The notes beneath the pieces were generated by a model. It had not been told where the DNA came from. It did no database searches and worked only from the letters and a program-made list of their open reading frames with translations. Both the position numbers and the translations under genes were made by a program. Of a stretch of DNA of 11,156 bases, positions 7,483 through 11,156 are shown in pieces; within the stretch, counting starts at the first letter, position 1, and each line of letters opens with the position of its first letter. Source of the DNA: an uncultured Anaerolineae bacterium (GTDB taxonomy: Bacteria > Chloroflexota > Anaerolineae > Anaerolineales > Villigracilaceae); NCBI GenBank assembly GCA_903882765.1, contig CAIRYE010000155.1:1-11156 (forward strand), given 5' to 3'.

Positions 7483-7875
7483 ATGAAAAATGATATTGGC
7501 TTATGGATTGACCACAAAAAAGCTGTTATTGTGTTTCTAGGCGACGAATCAGTTCAGACAATCAACTCGAACCTAGAAAGGGTCTTTTCAGCGGGTGGCA
7601 GCCATGGCATTAATAGCGGTGCCAAAGATTTTCCTGCGGAGGATATTCGGGACCGCCATATCGAAAAATTACGAAAAGAGTATTACGCGAAGGTGAGTGA
7701 CACCATCAAATATCCTGAACGGCTGTATATCATGGGGCCAGGCGAGGCGAAGGTGGAATTAACTCACCAACTAAAAGAAGATGGATACACCAAAATTATT
7801 GAGAAAGTTGAGACCTCTGACAAACTTACCGATAACCAAATCCTGGCAAAAGTGAAAGCCTTCTTCCAAGATTGA
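7483..7875 (+). CDS. Small eRF1/baeRF-like protein (related to bacterial 'translational machinery protein' family)
   Basis: The 130-residue product begins with GLWIDHKKAVIVFL (6-19), which resembles the opening strand of the bacterial eRF1-like (baeRF) proteins annotated as 'translational machinery protein', where a V-W-I-D-H-x-x-A motif is typical. A central region (about 35-75) is polar and charged. The C-terminal half has LYIMGPGEAKVEL (81-93), typical of the eRF1 domain 3 fold, then a helix and KIIEKVETSDKLTDNQI (104-120). There is no N-terminal decoding domain and no GGQ motif, so it cannot act as a classical release factor. In archaea and eukaryotes related folds (eRF1, Dom34/Pelota) act on ribosomes; the role of the bacterial family is not settled, and ribosome-associated stress work is a guess. 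The gene has its own promoter, ribosome binding site and terminator, so it appears to be a single-gene unit. The family call is from motif memory. Confidence 0.55.
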   Translation: MKNDIGLWIDHKKAVIVFLGDESVQTINSNLERVFSAGGSHGINSGAKDFPAEDIRDRHIEKLRKEYYAKVSDTIKYPERLYIMGPGEAKVELTHQLKEDGYTKIIEKVETSDKLTDNQILAKVKAFFQD

Positions 7876-7917
7876 TCTTTCCCACGCTAGTTTGATCTAA
7901 TTCTTTAGCCCACCCAC

Positions 7918-7947
7918 ACCTCTCGAATTCCCTTCGAGAGGTTTTTT
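7918..7947 (+). terminator. Strong intrinsic terminator after the eRF1-like gene
   Basis: CCTCTCGAA (7919-7927) and TTCGAGAGG (7933-7941) form a perfect 9-base-pair stem with a 5-base loop (TTCCC), followed at once by six T (7942-7947). It lies 43 bases after the stop codon of the eRF1-like gene and should separate that transcript from the downstream aminotransferase. Confidence 0.92.
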
Positions 7948-8111
7948 GTCATAGCCGAATATGTGACTATGAGCGTGCATTTGTCATGTTGAATTATTTT
8001 AAAATGAGCGATAATTAATTTATGGGAAGCAAAAAGTTCCTACCTGTTGTTCAAAGAGCCTGTTAGAGGAGTAGATCCCTACCAGGTATTTTTTTGTTTG
8101 AAGGAGTATGA
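7948..8111 (+). promoter_or_regulatory. Promoter and structured leader of the aminotransferase gene, possible attenuator
   Basis: This 164-base gap holds no substantial gene. A possible promoter is TTGAAT (7989-7994) with GATAAT (8010-8015), though the 15-base spacer is short; transcription would start close to 8022. The transcript would contain a small hairpin (8023-8042; GGAA 8025-8028 with TTCC 8037-8040) and then two competing arms. TACCTG (8041-8046) and CCTG (8059-8062) can both pair with the same CAGG(TA) at 8083-8088. The latter arm is followed by seven T (8089-8095) just before the ribosome binding site. A 14-codon open frame (ATG 8022 to TAG 8066, peptide MGSKKFLPVVQRAC) spans both upstream arms. 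This arrangement resembles a transcription attenuator, but the hairpins are weak, no Shine-Dalgarno precedes the short frame, and it matches no riboswitch class I can recognise. Confidence 0.35.
8101..8106 (+). promoter_or_regulatory. Ribosome binding site deciding the aminotransferase start
   Basis: AAGGAG ends 5 bases before the ATG at 8112. Another ATG at 8108 lies in a different frame and only one base after this site, too close for efficient use, so 8112 is the preferred start. Confidence 0.75.
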
Positions 8112-9332
8112 ATGGAAACACCTTGGGAATACCGATTTGCCCATCGAACTCAAAAAATGGGAAGCTCCATCATTCGCGAATTATTAAAATTAACCGAAGA
8201 TCCATCCATTATTTCCTTTGGGGGAGGATTACCCGCTCCTGAGGTTTTCCCTTTGGAAAAGTTTAGCGAGGCATGTAATTTTGTTTTGGATAACTATGGC
8301 CCAACCGCTTTGCAATACGGCGCTACCGATGGCTATGCTCCCCTTAGGGAGATGATCACCCGCCACAAAGCCCGTTATAGCGTTTCCATCAAACCCGAAA
8401 ATGTGATGATCACATCTGGCTCACAACAAGCACTCGATTTTATTGGCAGGCTGTTCATTAATCGAGGAGATTATATTGTGGTGGAATCCCCCACTTACCT
8501 CGGGGCGTTACAAGCTTGGAACGCTTATGGCGCGCAATATATTACGGTGCCGGTGGATGAGGATGGAATGATCGTTGATGAGTTGGAGAAGGCCCTAAGG
8601 GTTGGCCCCAAGTTCATCTATATTCTGCCCAATTTCCAAAACCCTAGCGGGGTTACCCTAAGCCTCGAACGGCGCCAACTGATCGTAGAGATGGCTGATA
8701 AGTATGGCGTCCCCATCGTTGAGGATGATCCTTATGGCCAGCTGCGGTACGAGGGCGAGCACCTTCCCTCGCTGGCTTACCTCGACAGTGTTTATCGCGG
8801 CGATGTAGGCACGTATACCGGCAACGTCATCTACCTCAGTACTTTTTCAAAAGTACTTGCCCCAGGGCTTAGGTTGGCGTGGGTGATCGCGCCAGAAATG
8901 GTGATCAAAAAGTTAGTGCAAACAAAACAAGCGGCAGATCTGCACACATCAACATTTACTCAGATGGTAGCGTTTGAAGTAGGAAAAGGTGGCTTTTTAG
9001 ATGAGCATGTAAAGATCATTCGCGCTGTGTACAAAGAAAGGCGCGATGTAATGCTCGAAACTATGGAAGAAATTTGGCCATCGGATACAAGTTGGACCAC
9101 TCCCAAAGGCGGCATGTTCCTGTGGGGCAAGGTTCCTGAAAAAATTGATACAACCCAACTCTTGAAAAAGGCGATCGAGAGAAAAGTAGCGTTCGTCCCT
9201 GGCATCGCGTTTAATGCGGACGGAAAAGGAAAGAACGCTATGCGGTTGAATTTTTCTTACTCAACGCCAGAAACCATTCGCGAAGGTATTACCCGCTTAG
9301 GGTATTTGTTACGAGAAGAAATACTAAAGTAA
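8112..9332 (+). CDS. PLP-dependent class I/II aminotransferase, LysN/MocR-like
   Basis: The 406-residue enzyme transfers an amino group between an amino acid and a 2-oxo acid using pyridoxal phosphate. It has the features of the fold type I subgroup that contains LysN (2-aminoadipate transaminase) and the catalytic domain of MocR regulators: FGGGLPAPEVFP (36-47), LQYGATDGYAPLRE (67-80), phosphate-binding TSGSQQALD (101-109), NFQNPSG (174-180) with N177, VEDDPYG (203-209) with D205 for the pyridine nitrogen and Y208, the Schiff-base lysine K247 in STFSKVLAPGLRLAW, and substrate-carboxylate arginine R378 in MRLNFS. There is no N-terminal GntR-type DNA-binding domain, so it is an enzyme and not a MocR regulator. 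The substrate cannot be fixed from sequence alone: 2-aminoadipate, kynurenine, aromatic and branched-chain amino acids are all used in this subgroup. No lysine-biosynthesis gene is nearby. It ends tail to tail with the malic enzyme. Confidence 0.92.
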   Translation: METPWEYRFAHRTQKMGSSIIRELLKLTEDPSIISFGGGLPAPEVFPLEKFSEACNFVLDNYGPTALQYGATDGYAPLREMITRHKARYSVSIKPENVMITSGSQQALDFIGRLFINRGDYIVVESPTYLGALQAWNAYGAQYITVPVDEDGMIVDELEKALRVGPKFIYILPNFQNPSGVTLSLERRQLIVEMADKYGVPIVEDDPYGQLRYEGEHLPSLAYLDSVYRGDVGTYTGNVIYLSTFSKVLAPGLRLAWVIAPEMVIKKLVQTKQAADLHTSTFTQMVAFEVGKGGFLDEHVKIIRAVYKERRDVMLETMEEIWPSDTSWTTPKGGMFLWGKVPEKIDTTQLLKKAIERKVAFVPGIAFNADGKGKNAMRLNFSYSTPETIREGITRLGYLLREEILK

Positions 9333-9336
9333 AAGG

Positions 9337-10686
9337 CTATTCTTCAATATAGGCAACGTAATCAGCCCGAGCGACCCCTTGCTCAAAAGCTTTTAGGGCG
9401 ACCGCTTTCGCTACAGCTAGGTGAACTTTTTTGTCCAACGCGTTGGGCACTAGTTCACCTGGTTTGGTTAATTCAGCGATGGTATAGGCAGCCGCGATGA
9501 GCATTTCATTTGTTATGGTGCTGGCGTTTGAATCGACTGCCCCACGGAAGATACCTGGGAAACCGAGGACGTTATTAACTGACTTGCCATCCGCGGCAAA
9601 GATCGCCCCGTTTGCCATAGCCACTTCGGGTTCGATCTCAGGCTTGGGATTGGATAAAGCCAAAATGATCTGTCCTTTTCGAACCATCTCGGGCCTGATC
9701 AATCCTTGAACACCCGTAGTAGAAATGACTACATCGCAATTTGCCATGATCTCAGTTAGGGTTGATGGATTACCACCATACGATTTGAATCTGGCGATGG
9801 CATCAGGGTTTAGATCCGCTCCCCACACTGGTTGAGAAGTGATGCCCATCAGCATTCTTGTGGTCGCCAGCCCAGCAGCGCCTAAACCGATCTGTCCGAT
9901 CTTTAGATCAGAAAGGGAGACACCGCTTCGCCTTGTGGCAACCAATAACGCGGCGGTGGTTACAACCGCTGTTCCGTGTTGGTCATCGTGCATTACGGGA
10001 ATATCGAGGATCTTTTTCAACCGCTCTTCGATCTCGAAACAACGGGGAGCGGAAATATCTTCTAGTTGAATAGCGGCAAAGGTCGGCGCAATTGCCGCGA
10101 TGGTATCCACGATCCGATCTGGATCTTTGGTATTTAATAAAATGGGGAATCCTGAAAGGCCGACCAAAGATTCCATCAGCATGGCTTTGCCTTCCATTAC
10201 CGGCATTCCGGCGAGGGGGCCGATATCGCCCAAGCCAAGAACAGCGGTGCCATCGGTGACGATGGCGATCATATGACTGGTGCAGGTGTAGAGGCGGGCA
10301 AGGGATGGATCCTTAGCGATCAGCATACATACTTCGGCTACACCGGGAGTATATACCCGGCGTAAAGTTGTCATGGAATCAATGGGATAGCGGGAGCGGA
10401 CCGCGATCTTGCCTTTTAAATGTAATTGAAGAACTTCATCACGAACCTCTGTAATGACGGTACCTTCCAATTCCTCCAACTTTTCGAGGATGATCTCAAA
10501 TTGCTCAACGGTATCCGCGTAGATGGTAATATCACGCACGACGTGCTGAGATGTTTCGGTGATCATTCGAATGTCGCCAATATTCCCCCCGTTATCTGAA
10601 ATCAAATGAAGAATCTTGGCAAGCTGGCCAATCGCTTGTTCATTTCGTAGTTGTAGAGTTCTACTTACTTTTCTTTCCCAAGCCAT
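9337..10686 (-). CDS. NAD-type malic enzyme with N-terminal ACT domain
   Basis: The 449-residue enzyme should carry out oxidative decarboxylation of malate to pyruvate. Residues 8-82 look like an ACT domain, a small ligand-binding module that often senses amino acids (TLQLRNEQAIG at 10-20, then NGGNIGDIRMI at 32-42). The catalytic part begins near 95: VYTPGVA (111-117) with the catalytic tyrosine Y112, EGKA (165-168) with lysine K167, metal ligands E209, D210 and D235 (in QLEDI and MHDDQHGT), a dinucleotide fold GLGAAG (267-272), SNP (345-347) and the closing DKKVHLAVAKAVA (418-430). D291 at the end of the second Rossmann strand points to NAD and not NADP. This is the short bacterial type (about 400 residues) plus the ACT extension, which is a known architecture. 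AGGAGT at 10692-10697 fixes the start. It lies 34 bases after moaA on the same strand and could be cotranscribed with it. Confidence 0.95.
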   Translation of the reverse strand: MAWERKVSRTLQLRNEQAIGQLAKILHLISDNGGNIGDIRMITETSQHVVRDITIYADTVEQFEIILEKLEELEGTVITEVRDEVLQLHLKGKIAVRSRYPIDSMTTLRRVYTPGVAEVCMLIAKDPSLARLYTCTSHMIAIVTDGTAVLGLGDIGPLAGMPVMEGKAMLMESLVGLSGFPILLNTKDPDRIVDTIAAIAPTFAAIQLEDISAPRCFEIEERLKKILDIPVMHDDQHGTAVVTTAALLVATRRSGVSLSDLKIGQIGLGAAGLATTRMLMGITSQPVWGADLNPDAIARFKSYGGNPSTLTEIMANCDVVISTTGVQGLIRPEMVRKGQIILALSNPKPEIEPEVAMANGAIFAADGKSVNNVLGFPGIFRGAVDSNASTITNEMLIAAAYTIAELTKPGELVPNALDKKVHLAVAKAVALKAFEQGVARADYVAYIEE

Positions 10687-10691
10687 TTTGT

Positions 10692-10697
10692 ACTCCT
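10692..10697 (-). promoter_or_regulatory. Ribosome binding site of the malic enzyme gene
   Basis: On the minus strand AGGAGT lies 5 bases before the ATG at 10686. It sits inside the 34-base gap after moaA; no terminator or convincing promoter is visible in that gap, which favours cotranscription. Confidence 0.75.
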
Positions 10698-10720
10698 AAC
10701 ATTAGAACAACTTTTGAATC

Positions 10721-11156
10721 CTAACCACCGATCTGGTTCATTGCTCTATTAAGCGGAATCTCGCCTTTTCCCAAGCCATGGCCCCACGGTTTGTTCCATA
10801 CTCCATCAAGAATCAATTGGCGTAGATCTTCCTCGCTGGCACCCGCTCGTAATGGGGAGAGTAAGTCAATTTCTTTTTCTCGCAGCAGGCACATACGCAA
10901 TACACCGTCGGACGTTAAACGGGCGCGGGTACAATCTGAACAAAACGGAACGGTAACGGAGGAAATAAAGCCGATCTGGCCTTTTGCGCCGCGGATCTTG
11001 AACATGCGCGCTTCACCATCGTAGTTACCGGATGTTTCTAATGGACCAAATTCAGATTCTATTTTTTCTTGGATCTGGGCGGCGGTGACGATATTGTGGG
11101 TTTGAAGGTTGGTGGCACCCGCGAACGGCATCATTTCAATAAATCGGAACTGCCAA
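10721..11156 (-). CDS. moaA: GTP 3',8-cyclase MoaA, C-terminal part (5' end outside window)
   Basis: The frame is open through the right edge, where WQFRFIE precedes MMPF (the FIEMMP motif of MoaA), so the ATG at 11134 is internal and not the start. The 144 visible residues are roughly the last 45 percent of a protein usually near 330 residues. MoaA is the radical-SAM enzyme that converts GTP to 3',8-cyclo-dihydro-GTP, the first step of molybdopterin synthesis. The visible part has the C-terminal iron-sulfur cluster motif C-x2-C-x13-C (FCSDC to RMC, encoded at 10889-10942), the GTP-binding arginines in TRARLT directly after the second cysteine, and the C-terminal double glycine (QIGG) that completes the active site. 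The N-terminal radical-SAM CxxxCxxC motif lies outside the window. All visible signature residues are intact. It precedes the malic enzyme by 34 bases on the same strand. Confidence 0.96.
   Translation of the reverse strand, partial: WQFRFIEMMPFAGATNLQTHNIVTAAQIQEKIESEFGPLETSGNYDGEARMFKIRGAKGQIGFISSVTVPFCSDCTRARLTSDGVLRMCLLREKEIDLLSPLRAGASEEDLRQLILDGVWNKPWGHGLGKGEIPLNRAMNQIGG

Noticed and set aside
8022..8066. Calling the 14-codon leader frame a firm gene
   Set aside because: No Shine-Dalgarno, no codon or composition signal and no run of one amino acid; kept only as part of the leader observation.
7948..8100. A known riboswitch or T-box in the aminotransferase leader
   Set aside because: I could not find the conserved cores of T-box, SAM, lysine, glycine, preQ1, THF or TPP elements in this stretch.
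10721..11134. Treating the 137-codon frame as a complete small gene starting at 11134
   Set aside because: The frame continues to the window edge with residues WQFRFIE before the methionine, and FIEMMP is an internal MoaA motif, so this is a truncated moaA.
1..11156. CRISPR array, tRNA, insertion sequence or prophage remains
   Set aside because: No spaced direct repeats, no cloverleaf-like segments in the gaps, and no transposase, integrase or phage structural motifs were seen.

Overview
The window is a stretch of bacterial chromosome of moderate GC content carrying mainly housekeeping and accessory metabolic genes. There are eight protein genes, two of them cut by the window edges, packed with short gaps on both strands. 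I see no rRNA, tRNA, CRISPR array, insertion sequence, integrase or other mobile-element gene. The gene set and protein style (ACT-domain malic enzyme, LysN/MocR-type aminotransferase, SDR-DUF2867 fusion, small eRF1-like protein) suggest an uncultured member of the Chloroflexota, perhaps Anaerolineae. That placement is inference from memory of similar proteins, not a search result.

Layout from left to right. Positions 1-1329 (minus) hold an NAD(P)-binding SDR protein with a C-terminal DUF2867 domain, truncated at the left edge. An AT-rich divergent promoter region of 91 bp separates it from comEC (1421-3775, plus), a DNA-uptake channel whose C-terminal metallo-beta-lactamase-like domain has lost its metal ligands. 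comEC runs tail to tail, with one base between them, into polA (3777-6593, minus), a full three-domain DNA polymerase I. A second divergent promoter region leads to a 223-residue protein with two aspartic-protease DTG motifs (6719-7390, plus). It is followed by a 130-residue eRF1/baeRF-like protein (7483-7875, plus) that ends at a strong intrinsic terminator.

Next comes a 164-base non-coding leader with possible attenuator structure, then a PLP-dependent aminotransferase (8112-9332, plus). This gene meets an ACT-domain malic enzyme (9337-10686, minus) tail to tail with four bases between. Upstream of the malic enzyme, on the same strand, is the C-terminal end of moaA (10721 to the right edge).

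The genes do not form one obvious pathway. comEC and polA both handle DNA, the aminotransferase and malic enzyme are central amino-acid and carbon metabolism, and moaA belongs to molybdopterin synthesis. The points most worth following are the double-DTG protein (a possible miniature two-lobed aspartic protease made by internal duplication), the metal-less ComEC domain, and the structured leader before the aminotransferase.
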